A stretch of 25,000 nucleotides of DNA, taken from the NCBI GenBank assembly GCA_019918135.1, contig WBZZ01001725.1, forward strand, positions 72,501 through 97,500, in the 5' to 3' direction. Below are positions 1 through 9,753 of this stretch, one piece after another (position 1 is the stretch's first letter; each line of letters opens with the position of its first letter). Source of the DNA: Paulinella micropora (lineage: Eukaryota > Cercozoa > Imbricatea > Euglyphida > Paulinellidae). Below the pieces are notes generated by a model. That model saw only the letters and a program-made list of their open reading frames with translations, was not told the DNA's origin and ran no database searches. The translations under genes were made by a program, and so were the position numbers.

Positions 1-1055
1 CTTATTACATTTCCGGTTTTGAAGAATACTTCCGTTTTTAATGTTCAGTGTATTCGGATAAAGGGGTATGGGGGAAAAGCGGCTTGGAAGCTTAAATCCC
101 ATATGGCCTTAAATCCTATATTTTACACTTAACCGTTTACCGGAGTGGTGAAGGTTATTAGGATGGAAATTACACAAAGCTGTGACATCCTTATCGATTA
201 ACCTCCCACATTAATAGCGTTGACCCGAACCTTTTGTAGCAAATATAGTAACAGTTTGAAGTCACGTTCAAGTTAGGCCCCAAAAATTTATACAGAAATT
301 CCGTGAAATTTTGGCTGTTTTTCCCGTGATTGGAAATTTATGTCTAAATCATCTAAGGGAAATTGCACTCAAGTTATGGGTTGTTGTTTAGGCTATGTTT
401 TGGAATTTATGCAGGTCACAGTGTCAAGTTACGGACGTAACGCATCGTGTCAGTTGACCCGTGTCAAAGTGTCACAGTGACTCCGTTTTTAACTGTTTTT
501 CCTTTGGCTTGTCACCTGTTTGATTCATTTCTCCAGGTTCAAGTTCCCTTTCTGATTACAGAAGTGGAGGTTAGCCTTGATCCAGTTGTGTTCAGTTTTA
601 TATATTATTAATTCCTTTTTTCACTCCTTTGAGCTCGTAAGGGTCATTAGTAAGACGTCTTAATGCACTGATGATTTGGAGTCCCTTTGCCTTTTTCGAA
701 CTCACAAGGATTTGGAATTCGAGCGACGCACTCTCTGGGAACCAGCTCGGTCACTGTTGTTGACTGTGTCTGGGTGAGGTGTGTAAAGTAGCTTCTCGAG
801 TCGACGATCAGTACTCTGTGCTGGTCGCCGGTGTGAGATAGTGCTTACAGTCGTGTGACACGTCACTACTCAAAACTGTAAGTACACTAGTTGTTGGCCG
901 GATTCAGAAATTCCAGAAAATAGTATGAATTATTAATACTTAATAAAGGTAATAGTATGAAAATACTAAAGTTCAGGACTCAAATTAAGTAATAGTGATA
1001 AAAAGGCAATTGATTGCATCCGTCTAACTTAAGATAAAATTATTAGTACTACTAC
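1..1055. other. Left flank of the retrotransposon, no gene seen
   Basis: AT-rich non-coding sequence. I see no open frame of useful length, no tRNA-like boxes and no match to the LTR or pol sequence further right. It carries short repeated GTGTCA/GTCACAGTG words around 417-482 and AT-rich inverted words around 925-975. It could be host intergenic DNA or an old, unrecognisable repeat; the sequence alone does not decide. Confidence 0.5.
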
Positions 1056-1185
1056 TGTCGGCCGGCCCGCACAATACATAGTGGCATTGAGTGTCGTCCG
1101 GCTTGTCGTTACTTTACTCTTATGCTTGGTCTGCCCCTCTACTGTTGAGTGACGACTAAGTGTCAGAGTAGCTGTTCCGGTTACA
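1056..1185 (+). repeat. 5' LTR, 130 bp
   Basis: It starts TGTCGGCCGGCC and ends CCGGTTACA, so it has the canonical TG...CA ends. It matches 20200-20329 over exactly 130 bp with no gaps and five substitutions. It is very short for a Ty3/gypsy LTR, and no TATA box or AATAAA signal is visible in it, so the promoter and polyadenylation signals are not identified. Confidence 0.9.
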
Positions 1186-1187
1186 TC

Positions 1188-1205
1188 TGGAGTCACTCAC
1201 AAAAG
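1188..1205 (+). other. Candidate primer-binding site
   Basis: Two bases after the CA of the LTR the sequence reads TGGAGTCACTCAC. A PBS is expected here and should begin TGG, the complement of a tRNA CCA end. Position and first three bases fit. I could not match the rest to a particular tRNA, so the primer is unknown. Confidence 0.45.
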
Positions 1206-1554
1206 TTGAACGGGGTTTGCTTTTGCTTTTCGTGAACTTCACAAAAAACCAAAGTTTTCACGTTTTTCTCGCTTTGATTTTCTTGGGGTTTTTGACACCT
1301 TGAAAATCCGAATAGAAAAAGGTGTTGACCTTTTTCAAGTTTTGTTTTAGTCAGTTGGACTCTCCCTTAGGGGGAGAGGGATAGAAACAGATTGTGTGTA
1401 AGGATTAGGCGTACACACGTCTGGTTTTGACTTGAACAAGGTAGCAAGAGGACACAAGCATAACACATAAGCTGTTGGGGAGCAGTGTTGTGTGTGTGTG
1501 TGTTGTGTGCCTTCTGTTTTTCATCTACTCTCTCTGTTTTTCTCTCAATCTTAC
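1206..1554 (+). other. Untranslated leader of the retrotransposon
   Basis: This stretch between the PBS and the first plausible gag ATG is T-rich and holds a short TG repeat at about 1490-1503. The gag frame is open upstream from a GTG at 1492, but the extra residues are Cys/Ser/Phe-rich and not protein-like, so I treat them as leader. No other structure is evident. Confidence 0.5.
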
Positions 1555-4500
1555 ATGTTATCATTGCCGAGGGAAAGGAGGATGATGGAAAGTCCATATG
1601 CTACACCGTTGGGGGGTAGTGTCGGAGGCTTGAGGATGCCTCTGTCGGTCGGTACGCGAAGGATGGGAATGACATCAGCTGTGGGAGCAAGCTCTTTAGC
1701 GATAGGAGGAGCTAACCCTATGCTGGTGGGAACATCTACTCGTCTCATGGAGGATCTACGGACGATTTGGCAAGCTCGTCTGACGGGGGACAGCTGGGCT
1801 GATCAGCTTCCTTCGATCAAGGCAGCTCAGACTGTCAACACAGTCGTCACTGCCTTGGCTGGACAAGGAGTCAATCGCGATGTGTGGTCTACAGCTGTCG
1901 TGGGACAGACTACAGTGGCCAATGTCTTGCTACTAGCAGCTGAAATGGTTGTTCAAATCTCGGAAGCTGTGGGGCTGGGAACAACATATTGGACGCCTAA
2001 GAGGTTGGCAGCGTCCAGATTGATGGCATCTACCGACAGGTTGGTGGATTTCAATTTTGCAGTAGCCAGAATGGTACAAACGGAGGTTTGGAGTGTTTTT
2101 ACCTTGAGTGCTAGATTATTCAAGGATTTCTTCAAGCAACATGGGCAACCTCTGTACGACTTGATTTGTTGCTGGCATGCTTGGGAGGTCTTGGAAGAGG
2201 GACACCCAAGGTGGGCAGAAGTGCAACATTTCGCTATTTTTCATGCTCAAGCGTGGGAAACAGTTTCATCCACAGTGTACGCAATGGGAAGTCTCTTTTT
2301 TCGTGCGACGGGTGTTTCGGTGAATGACCCTTTGATGGACGACATCCTCACCAAACTCTTCGACCCAATGGATCAGCTTTGGGGCACAAGGGATGCAAGT
2401 GGGAATCTTCCCAGTTGGGCTTCGGTAACACCACAGCAGAAGCTTTTGACGGTGGAGCAACTGCTGGTAGCAGATTCGATTGCTTTCATGGCTAGAGCCT
2501 TTCCTCATTTTGCTCTTGCTTGGAATCAGCAAGATGCACGCAGAAGGCAGAAGGTCTCCTCTTGGTCTTGTAAAATCGACAGGAATGAGGAGGAACGACG
2601 TCGTACTGTGGAACGACATCAAAAAGACGTGGACCGTCTTTTGAGTGATCAGAAGGCTCTGTACATTGATCTCAGAAAGCAACTCATATACGAAGCACGT
2701 TGCGGACATTCGTGCTTGGTTGGCAGAAGTGCGTCGAGTTTGTCGTTTGGCAGGCATCCTACAGCCTGAGGAGGTTGCCATAGTGGCCAATAGGTTTTTT
2801 CGTTTTCAATCTGCGGTTGACAACGAATGGCTGTCCAAGAGTGACGAGTGGAGCACTCATTGGGATCAGCTCAAGGCAATGAGAGCGGATGCCATGTGTG
2901 TGGAAAGCATTATACTCATGCTCCGAGCCAAAAAGAATTTTCATGCCTTTGCATCGAAGGCACAGGAGGTGGATCAGCTCAAGAATGAAGCTAAGTGGAT
3001 ATTGGCAAAGAAGCCAGTGTTGCACTATGCGTTTCAAAGAGTAATGGACATGGCCATCATACTCTCAAGGGCTGAGGCCTTTAAGGCTGTGGCGGAGGTT
3101 CTCTTCGACAAGGAGCAACCTATTTTTGCGAAGTTGGTCAAGGAGTTCCAAGGGGATAGTAAATACGGAGCTGTGGGCGTCCATAAAGGTGGACAATGTG
3201 GACGCCAGCCCAGAGTTTTGGAATGTCGAGGACGACATGATGGGTCGGGCAATGCCTTGCGTGCAGAAGACCCTTGTCGATGGATGGAAATACACTGGTC
3301 CTAAGCCTCAATCTCCCCCCCAAGGAGGTCTGCAAATTTTGCAGAGTAAAGGGGAAGGAGGGCCCTTGGAGCCTAACGACGACGAAGTTTATGCGGGTCA
3401 GGGATTCCAATGAAGGGGCCGTCATTACTGCGGTGATGGTGGCCATGGTCATCGTGGCCCGGGGATGGGTCGAGGCGAAAGGCCTGCCTTCAACAAGAAA
3501 GCTGGGCGAACCCTTTGTATGAAGCGGGCTGCGGCTTTATGGCTCAAGACGGGAGCTATGTGCAAGGCCTCCTGCGGTAAGTGGCATCCGGATCATTGGC
3601 ATTACTCGGTTCAGAAGGAGGTCTTGGAAAGGGTACGTCGAGATTACCCTGTGTATCCCTTCAGAGGCCTTCTGGATTCGGGTAAGTATAAGGAGGAGCT
3701 TGGCAACCTTCTCAACAGGGATAAGAAGGCTTATGAGGCCAAGGGCTGGATCGATCCTGGGGATAAGCCTTACCTGAGGGGTGATTGGGAGAAGTACAAC
3801 GTATGGAACCCAATTAACTCCTACGAGGGGGACGCACCGTTTTCGTTTGGACGGGACGATCTCAGAAAAGGGGTTCCAACTTGGAGGATTCCTCTTGGGC
3901 ATACAAGGGGCCAGCGTCGAGCTCTGATGGGTGATATGAGCGTACAAGGTCGATGGATCGGCGTAGTCGTTCGCGATCGCGGGGTCGACGAAGTGACGGT
4001 GGCCGGGATGATCAAGGATCGGGAGGTCGATCTCGCTATGATCGGGATCGGGGAGGATACGATCGCGAGCGTGGCTCGAGGGAGCGTGTACGGTCACCAC
4101 CGCGAGATCGTGATCGATCAAGGTCCAGGGATCGTCCGGGATCAAATCGGTACCAACAGGATGGTACGAGTGGGGGGAATACCCCTTATACTGGTGCAAA
4201 TGCTTATGGGGGGGGGGGGGGCCGGGAAGCTTCCCCCAATGCAATTGCAGTCGACGGCGGGAGCTGCTGGTGTTTATTATACCGGTCAGCTGCCGATGCA
4301 GCAGGTGCCGGGGGGATACGGCCAGGCGGTACAGCAATACTATGTACAGCCACCGCAGCAGCAAGGGCCTTCGTACCCGCCCCCACCGGCATACATTCCG
4401 CCCCCACCTTTTCATCCTGCGGGCAGTATGGGGGGGAATCAAAGATCTCCGGGAATGCAGTTGCAGTCGCAACAACAGGCGCAGGGTATGGCGTTTGGAT

Positions 4501-4568
4501 TAACGCCAGTGGACACTCTGATGGGTGTGCAGGGCAAGGCTCAGGAAACGATACAATGGCATCTCTGA
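1555..4568 (+). pseudogene. Gag-like polyprotein region, frameshifted
   Basis: Its place directly after the leader and before pol suggests Gag, the particle-forming and RNA-binding protein. I do not recognise the sequence itself. The first frame (ATG 1555; ATGs at 1582 and 1585 are alternatives) runs to 2769 and looks largely helical. The protein-like reading then changes frame near 2690 (continuing IRAWLAEVRRVCRLAG), near 3180 (DNVDASPEFWNVEDDMMG), and again near the C7 tract at 3315. In the last frame, a Cys/His-containing stretch at about 3415-3600 (including CKASCGKWHPDHWH) may be a zinc-binding knuckle, but it does not fit strict CCHC spacing. At 3935-4205 another frame encodes an Arg/Ser/Asp-rich domain. 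After a run of 14 G (4208-4221) the frame of 3465-4568 resumes with a Pro/Gln/Tyr-rich tail. Either decay or sequencing errors in homopolymers could cause the breaks. Confidence 0.6.
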
Positions 4569-4757
4569 ATGTGCTTGGCAAGGAGTTCATTGAACTCTGG
4601 GGCAAAGAGTCATGGTTCAGGCACGGGTTTAGGCCGTGTCGTGGACGGGTAAAAGGGGTGGTATGACGGTGATATCCGGATCAGTCATGCTTACCTTCCT
4701 TTTAAAGGACGGACAGTCTTTCTCACGTAGGTTTTAGCCTTTGCTGGTGGTCTCCTG

Positions 4758-5965
4758 TTGGAGCTGCGGAGCCTGAGGCGGATGCATGCTCGGATCTATA
4801 CGGATCTGAACGTGGTGCAGTACGGTGGATCCGAGGTGGCTCCACGGTACGGGGTGGTACCGTATGAACCGTTACGGCGAGGAAGCCGGTGTGCTGGAGC
4901 ACACATTGGGAATGTGAGTGTCACGTCAATCATGCGCGCCGACTGGGCGGGGACAAAGGTGGTGTCCGTGGAAGGCATGGAGTCCACGGTCACTCCCCAC
5001 ATTCAAGAGCCTGTCACAGCCTCGTTCTTCCATGTATGCACGATAGAGTCGGGGGACTCTGAGGACTTCAGGGTGGTCGGTGACAGTTCTGACACAAGTC
5101 GGGAAACGAAATATGTCATTGCCACAACCTCTGGCTGGGCCTACACGAACCTACACGACATGAGGGTTGCGAATGTGGTATGTAGGGATTCCGCAGAGGA
5201 TGAGGCGGTATTGACCGCGATAGAGGGAGGTTGGAACACCTCTATGCAGCAAGGGAGGAATTGTTGCGCTGTAAGATCGCTGGCATGGAGGATGCTGGTG
5301 ATCAACACGTCTACATCGATGTGCATTCTGCCACTATGTCTCATGTGGTATGGAATGTTACTCAACACAAACTGCCGGTCAAGCAGCCTAAGAGTATTGT
5401 GGAAGCATTCCTGAAGAGTCACTGGGATGACAAGCTGTTCTTTCCAAAGGGGTCAAGGCCATTAAGGAGGTCTTGAGGGCCCGCCTGGCGGTGGAAGATT
5501 TCACATATAGCTATCCCAGTGGGCGCTCGGACGGAAATGTGGTGGCAGGACATTGAAAATCACCTTATTGATGATCCAATTCCAATACCGCATCGAGGTC
5601 ATAAGTTGATCTTGGCTTTGCGGTTGGGGACGAAAGAGAAGGCGCTAGCTTATGGAGCTAAGCTAGCACAGCGAGAAATGGCTGAAGTCCGTACGCAAGC
5701 CTTTTCTTGGATCACAGGCATATATCATCGTACTCATGCGATGCAGTATGCAATCATCATAGATCATATGGCTCAACTTGCTCAATGGAAAGGCAAGGAG
5801 GAGACAAGGTATCATGGGACCATGGCGCATGAGGATGAGCGCCCGATACCAATGGAGGATGTGGCGCAGTTGTCACGCAAGGCTTCTCCGAAGGAGATCG
5901 AAGAAGCAAGGATAGCAGCGGAAAAAGCTATTGCGGAAAAGTATAGTACTTGGAGGGTACTATGA
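4758..5965 (+). pseudogene. Pre-RT region of pol, copy 1 (unrecognised, frameshifted)
   Basis: This is where a Ty3/gypsy aspartic protease would be expected, but I find no D-T/S-G motif in any frame. Three overlapping pieces look protein-like: a frame covering 4758-5414 (contains SGDSEDFRVVGDSSDTS and TSGWAYTNLHDMRVANVV), a second from about 5231 (EELLRCKIAGMEDAGDQHVY, then WDDKLFFPKG) and a third to the stop at 5963 (DIENHLIDDPIPIPHRGHK, then an acidic Ala/Glu-rich end). Copy 1 has four G at 5449-5452 where copies 2 and 3 have five, which changes how the second and third pieces join. The last piece ends in TGA overlapping an ATG (ATGA, 5962-5965). The function is not assigned. Confidence 0.5.
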
Positions 5966-6023
5966 GAGAACGGGATGCTCTCAAGGGCGTTTTAGAGGAT
6001 AACATGGGGGTCTGTTCGAGGTT

Positions 6024-7376
6024 ATGAGGCTAACTTCGGGCGGAAGCCTAGTGAAGACGTGGTGGGTCACAGGAGACTATGGTGCGTCACGCATGAGCTA
6101 TCATGAAGATCGGATGGCTCGGGAGATTACTCAGGAACTGTTGGAAAAGGATATTATTGAAGCACGCCTATCGGAGGTGTCTTCACCGGTACGTATGGCA
6201 CCCAAACCGGATGGGTCCTTGCGTATGTGCATTAATTATTACAGGATCAATAAAATTCTGAAGCAGATCGAAACGCCGGTACCGGATCTCAGGAAAGGGA
6301 TCAATCGGCTTAAGCATGCTAAGGTATATACGACGTTGGATCTTAAGAGTGGTTTTTGGCAGATCCCTCTTAATGAGTCGTGTCGATACCTTACAGCATT
6401 CATGGTTGGCATGACTACATATGTTTGGAAGGTGTTGCCGATGGGGCTTAAATGCTCACCGGGACTATTCCAACATGCCATGACTAAGATGCTCGGGAAG
6501 GAGTATGATGATGAAGGGACGGTAGCCCGTCTTGGAACGACGGAGGATTATGCGTTCTGTTATATAAATGATATAATCATTTATTCAGAAAGCATGGACA
6601 AACACGTGGAACACGTGAAGGATGTCTTAAGACGTATCAGTGCCTTTGGATTACGGCTTAATGCAAAGAGGTGCGACTTTGCGCAACGGAAGATACAGTA
6701 CTTGGGGTATGAGATCTCCGAGGGTCGCTGTTCGATTTCTCAGGAGAAAAGGAATTATGTGGCGTCCATGCCAATGTCACAGACGCGAACAGATCTACAT
6801 TCCTTTATCTCGCTAGCTCAATATTACGAGGAATTTATTCCGGGCTTCGCGGAACGGGCGGCGGTGGTAAGAAAATTTCTAAAGCAGGGGGTTGGAGACA
6901 GCCCTTGGCCAGAGGAGGTCAATAGGGTCATAATGGATCTCAAGGATGAGATTTCTAAGGACCCAAGACAAGGAGGACGAGTCCTTATGCTGCCTGACTG
7001 GAAGGAGCAGTTTGTGCTGGACACGGATGCGTCAGCGTACGCTGTGGGAGCAGTGCTTCAGCAGATGGACAGGTCCATTGGGCAACTGCGGCCCGTGATG
7101 TTTATCAGCCGACAGCTGATACCGGCTGAAAGGGATTACTGTACTAGGCAGCATGAGGCGCTTGCTATAGTATGGGCTTTTCAAAGGTTGCGGGAATACC
7201 TTTGGGGTACACCTAACATATTGGCGAGGACGGATCATCACAACCTACAGTGGCTCATGTCAGGAGATCATACGGGTAGGTTGGCAAGGTGGCAACTGGA
7301 GTTGGCGGAGTATGACTTCACCATCCAGTACATTAAGGGCAAGAGGAATGTTGTCCCTGATTTCTTCTCTCGTTAG
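6024..7376 (+). CDS. Reverse transcriptase-RNase H, copy 1 (catalytic Asp lost)
   Basis: A 450-residue open frame starts with ATG. It would copy the element RNA into cDNA and degrade the RNA strand. RT covers roughly residues 30-240: a fingers motif around PVRMAPKPDGSLRMCINYYR, motif A TTLDLKSGFWQIPL with D106, motif B LPMGLKCSPGLFQ, and motif C at 179-184. In this copy motif C is CYINDI, so the first Asp of the YxDD pair (residue 182, codon 6567-6569 AAT) is Asn; copies 2 and 3 keep CYIDDI. RNase H covers about 325-450 with LDTDAS (D335), QHEAL (E378) and RTDHHNLQWL (D404), ending in the family's KGKRNVVPDF tail. Loss of the first YxDD Asp is expected to abolish polymerase activity. The frame ends in TAG and stays open in the same frame after it. 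Confidence 0.92.
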   Translation: MRLTSGGSLVKTWWVTGDYGASRMSYHEDRMAREITQELLEKDIIEARLSEVSSPVRMAPKPDGSLRMCINYYRINKILKQIETPVPDLRKGINRLKHAKVYTTLDLKSGFWQIPLNESCRYLTAFMVGMTTYVWKVLPMGLKCSPGLFQHAMTKMLGKEYDDEGTVARLGTTEDYAFCYINDIIIYSESMDKHVEHVKDVLRRISAFGLRLNAKRCDFAQRKIQYLGYEISEGRCSISQEKRNYVASMPMSQTRTDLHSFISLAQYYEEFIPGFAERAAVVRKFLKQGVGDSPWPEEVNRVIMDLKDEISKDPRQGGRVLMLPDWKEQFVLDTDASAYAVGAVLQQMDRSIGQLRPVMFISRQLIPAERDYCTRQHEALAIVWAFQRLREYLWGTPNILARTDHHNLQWLMSGDHTGRLARWQLELAEYDFTIQYIKGKRNVVPDFFSR

Positions 7377-7988
7377 AATAAGAGTGGAGGAAAGGAAAAG
7401 GCTGTGGATGACTTACAGCGTCGGAATACAGTACGGGAGGTACGGATGGCACAATTTGAGTTTCGCACACCGGGAGCGGTGTTGGCGATTATGGGACATG
7501 GTGTGGATCTCCATGAATGGGAGGAACAAGGGGCGGAGGATGCCAAGTTGCCAGCGGGGCTTTGGTATCACCCGTTCACTCATAACAATCACCAACGCGA
7601 TACGCGTAGTGAGGAAGTGGCTGCTGTGGAAGCAGTCGAGTTGGCAACACAAGACAAATGTCGGTGCTGTTATTCTCAGGTCGCCAGAGAGGCCTGTGAA
7701 TATGTCTTATGGGCGGAAGCCAGAGCCGCCGATAGGGCTGAGGAGGTTAAGGATACACGAAATGGTATCCTTAATGAGACCTTATTGCCGAGAGGCTCAA
7801 TGTGTCTCAATTTGGAGGATGAGGAAAAAGTGAAGGACGAACATCTCTTTCAATTACCGGAGACACATCCGGACAAGGTTCGATTCCAGTTGGAAACTGA
7901 CACGGCGGTCAGACTGGCGTCGGTGGAGACTTTTCGAACTTTCACAAAGGAAAGTGCGGAATATAAGGAATTACGGAACATCTTATGA
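7377..7988 (+). CDS. RNase H-integrase connector, copy 1, downstream of in-frame TAG
   Basis: The RT-RNase H frame continues without a shift after the TAG at 7374-7376 for a further 203 codons to TGA at 7986-7988. There is no early ATG, so this part would be made only by TAG read-through or if the TAG is a mutation. The protein is acidic and Glu/Ala-rich (GHGVDLHEWEEQGAEDAKLP, EEVKDTRNGILNETLLP). A linker of this kind lies between RNase H and the integrase zinc finger in many Ty3/gypsy Pol proteins. It has no recognised catalytic motif. Its stop overlaps the next ATG by 4 bases (ATGA). Confidence 0.55.
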   Translation, partial: NKSGGKEKAVDDLQRRNTVREVRMAQFEFRTPGAVLAIMGHGVDLHEWEEQGAEDAKLPAGLWYHPFTHNNHQRDTRSEEVAAVEAVELATQDKCRCCYSQVAREACEYVLWAEARAADRAEEVKDTRNGILNETLLPRGSMCLNLEDEEKVKDEHLFQLPETHPDKVRFQLETDTAVRLASVETFRTFTKESAEYKELRNIL

Positions 7989-9181
7989 ATCCTCAAGCTA
8001 GACCGGAGGATAATGAGATACGGAAGCTTAAACGATGTTTGGTACTAAAGGACGGACTCCTTTGGTACATGGGCAAGGATGGAATTTATGCTAATGAGGA
8101 GGATCGTTGGTTGTTATGGGTTCCGCAAGAACTTAGAACATCGTTGTTGATCGCGGCACATCATTGCCCGATGCAGAGTCATCCAGGGGTGGAAAGGATG
8201 ACATGGTTTTTGCGCAGGAGGTTTTGGTGGGATAACCTAGGGGAAAGGATTAAGGACTTTGTGAAAGGTTGCCCTCATTGTCAGATGGCTAAGCTTTCCT
8301 ATAAGCCGCATATGGGACTCAAAGGTGAGTTCCATATCACCTTGGACATTTTCGATACTTTGCATATCGATCATGTTGGTCCATTCCCGGAAGCGGGAGT
8401 AGGAAAATTCAAATATTTGTTAACGGTAATTGATCGGACGCCTAATTACGTCATCACTGTTCCTGTTACGGATGTGACCGCGGAGGTTACAGCGACGGCA
8501 TTGATTGATCAGGTCTTTGGCCGTATCGGGATTCCGAGAAGGATGATCTCGGATAGAGGTACGAGTTTTGCGAATGAGGTTTCGCAAAGGATTGCCAAGT
8601 TCTTTGGGTTTGATTGGCAGTATGTAACTGCTTTTAACCCAATGGCCAACGGAAAAATTGAGCGGGTGCATAGGACGCTCAAGGCGGCGTTGAAGACCTA
8701 TTGCAAAAATAGTCAGCTCAATTGGGTGCACGTTGTGCCTATGTTCACGTTCGCTGTTAACAATTTGGCTTCAGCGTCATTGGGAGGACATGCACGAGGT
8801 GTGAGTCCACATCGAGTGGTATACGGGAAAGCACTGAACACACCCACGGAACTGTTGTTTCCGCCCGATAAGTGGGAACCATGCGAGCTGTTAGGAGTTC
8901 GATTGCGAGCTATTGCTGAAGCTCGTAGTTCGATCGAGAAGTGTCGGGAGACGCTGAGGGAGATTCAGCGAGACCAGGAGCTGGGTAAGTACTCTCATGT
9001 AGAGTACAAGGAAGGGGATACGGTCTTGTTATATGTTCCAACTGTCCCGAAGGGGATATCGGTCAAGTTTTACAATAAGTGCCATGGGCCATTTAAGATT
9101 GTAAAACAGACGGGCGCTTATAATTATAAGATTGCACCTACGGGGGCACGTGAGGGAGAAGGGAGAGGACAGTCAGAGTAA
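7985..9181 (+). CDS. Integrase, copy 1, C-terminus replaced by spacer sequence
   Basis: Integrase inserts the cDNA into the genome. Counting from ATG 7985, an N-terminal HHCC zinc finger (H59/H60, H66, C96, C99) precedes the DDE core: D129 in LHIDHVGPF, D190 in MISDRGTSF and E226 in NGKIERVHRTL. The last two are separated by 35 residues (DD35E). A C-terminal domain follows (EGDTVLLY, GPFKIVKQTGAYNYKIAP). True integrase sequence ends at 9150; beyond that the frame reads a few residues of spacer to a stop at 9179-9181, so the final VHVRRLAKF part seen in copy 3 is missing. No chromodomain is visible. It lies one frame away from the connector. Confidence 0.9.
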   Translation: MNPQARPEDNEIRKLKRCLVLKDGLLWYMGKDGIYANEEDRWLLWVPQELRTSLLIAAHHCPMQSHPGVERMTWFLRRRFWWDNLGERIKDFVKGCPHCQMAKLSYKPHMGLKGEFHITLDIFDTLHIDHVGPFPEAGVGKFKYLLTVIDRTPNYVITVPVTDVTAEVTATALIDQVFGRIGIPRRMISDRGTSFANEVSQRIAKFFGFDWQYVTAFNPMANGKIERVHRTLKAALKTYCKNSQLNWVHVVPMFTFAVNNLASASLGGHARGVSPHRVVYGKALNTPTELLFPPDKWEPCELLGVRLRAIAEARSSIEKCRETLREIQRDQELGKYSHVEYKEGDTVLLYVPTVPKGISVKFYNKCHGPFKIVKQTGAYNYKIAPTGAREGEGRGQSE

Positions 9182-9753
9182 GCAGGCAGACAGACACAGG
9201 AAGAGAGAAGAGGGAGGAGCAAAGAAGAAGAAGAAGAAGAAAGAAGGTACCAAAGGAAAACGAAAGCTGAAAGCATCTGACTTCATTAAAAAGAAAAAGA
9301 TGATAAGCTTAAACGCTGAATCCTCTGACTCTTCTGACTCAACCCCCACTCAGAAAGCGAAGAAGAAGACGAGTACCCACCTGACCAGCCTCCTCTTGAG
9401 TCTGATGAAAAATCAGAAGTAGATGGTGAGTTGGGGATACATCACACGGCCATTATGATGATGGAGAGAAAGGGAGAAGAGACAGACAGAGGAAAGGAGG
9501 AAGACGACACCCCCCCCCCCCTTCACCTACCCCCCTCGCACCAATTTTATCTCACGCATCTAAGCCACCTGGCGCAGGAAGTAGATAGGGGAGAGCTGAT
9601 GAGGGTAGTGTGCGTAGGGGAGAACAGAAAGGACATGCATCATATCCAAAACGCCTCCACACTCACTTGCCCAACTAGACCTCCCTTGATATGGCTGGCG
9701 ACCCAATCCCTCTCGACCAAATCATACCTCTGGAAGAGAATTGGGCCCTCGGA
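9151..9753 (+). repeat. Junction spacer 1 between pol units 1 and 2
   Basis: This 603-bp sequence is absent from the ends of the array and is repeated at 14081-14685. It starts with a purine-rich AAGAAG tract encoding a Lys run, then a Ser/Asp/Glu-rich stretch (NAESSDSSDSTPT in one frame, an acidic frame beside it) and a run of 12 C at 9510-9521. The charged composition suggests a piece of coding sequence from a related element rather than random DNA, but I cannot identify it. Confidence 0.85.

Noticed and set aside
881..895. TACACTAGTTG shared with the 3' LTR/host border at 20326-20336
   Set aside because: Only 11 bases match and the surrounding sequences differ; not enough to claim an earlier LTR border or a duplicated target.
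1051..1055. ACTAC before the 5' LTR and ACTAG overlapping the 3' LTR end as a target-site duplication
   Set aside because: The right-hand copy would have to include the last two bases of the LTR and still has a mismatch.
3537..4475. 312-codon minus-strand open frame over the gag-like region
   Set aside because: Opposite strand of a retroelement coding region with His/Leu/Pro-rich shadow composition and no recognisable domain.
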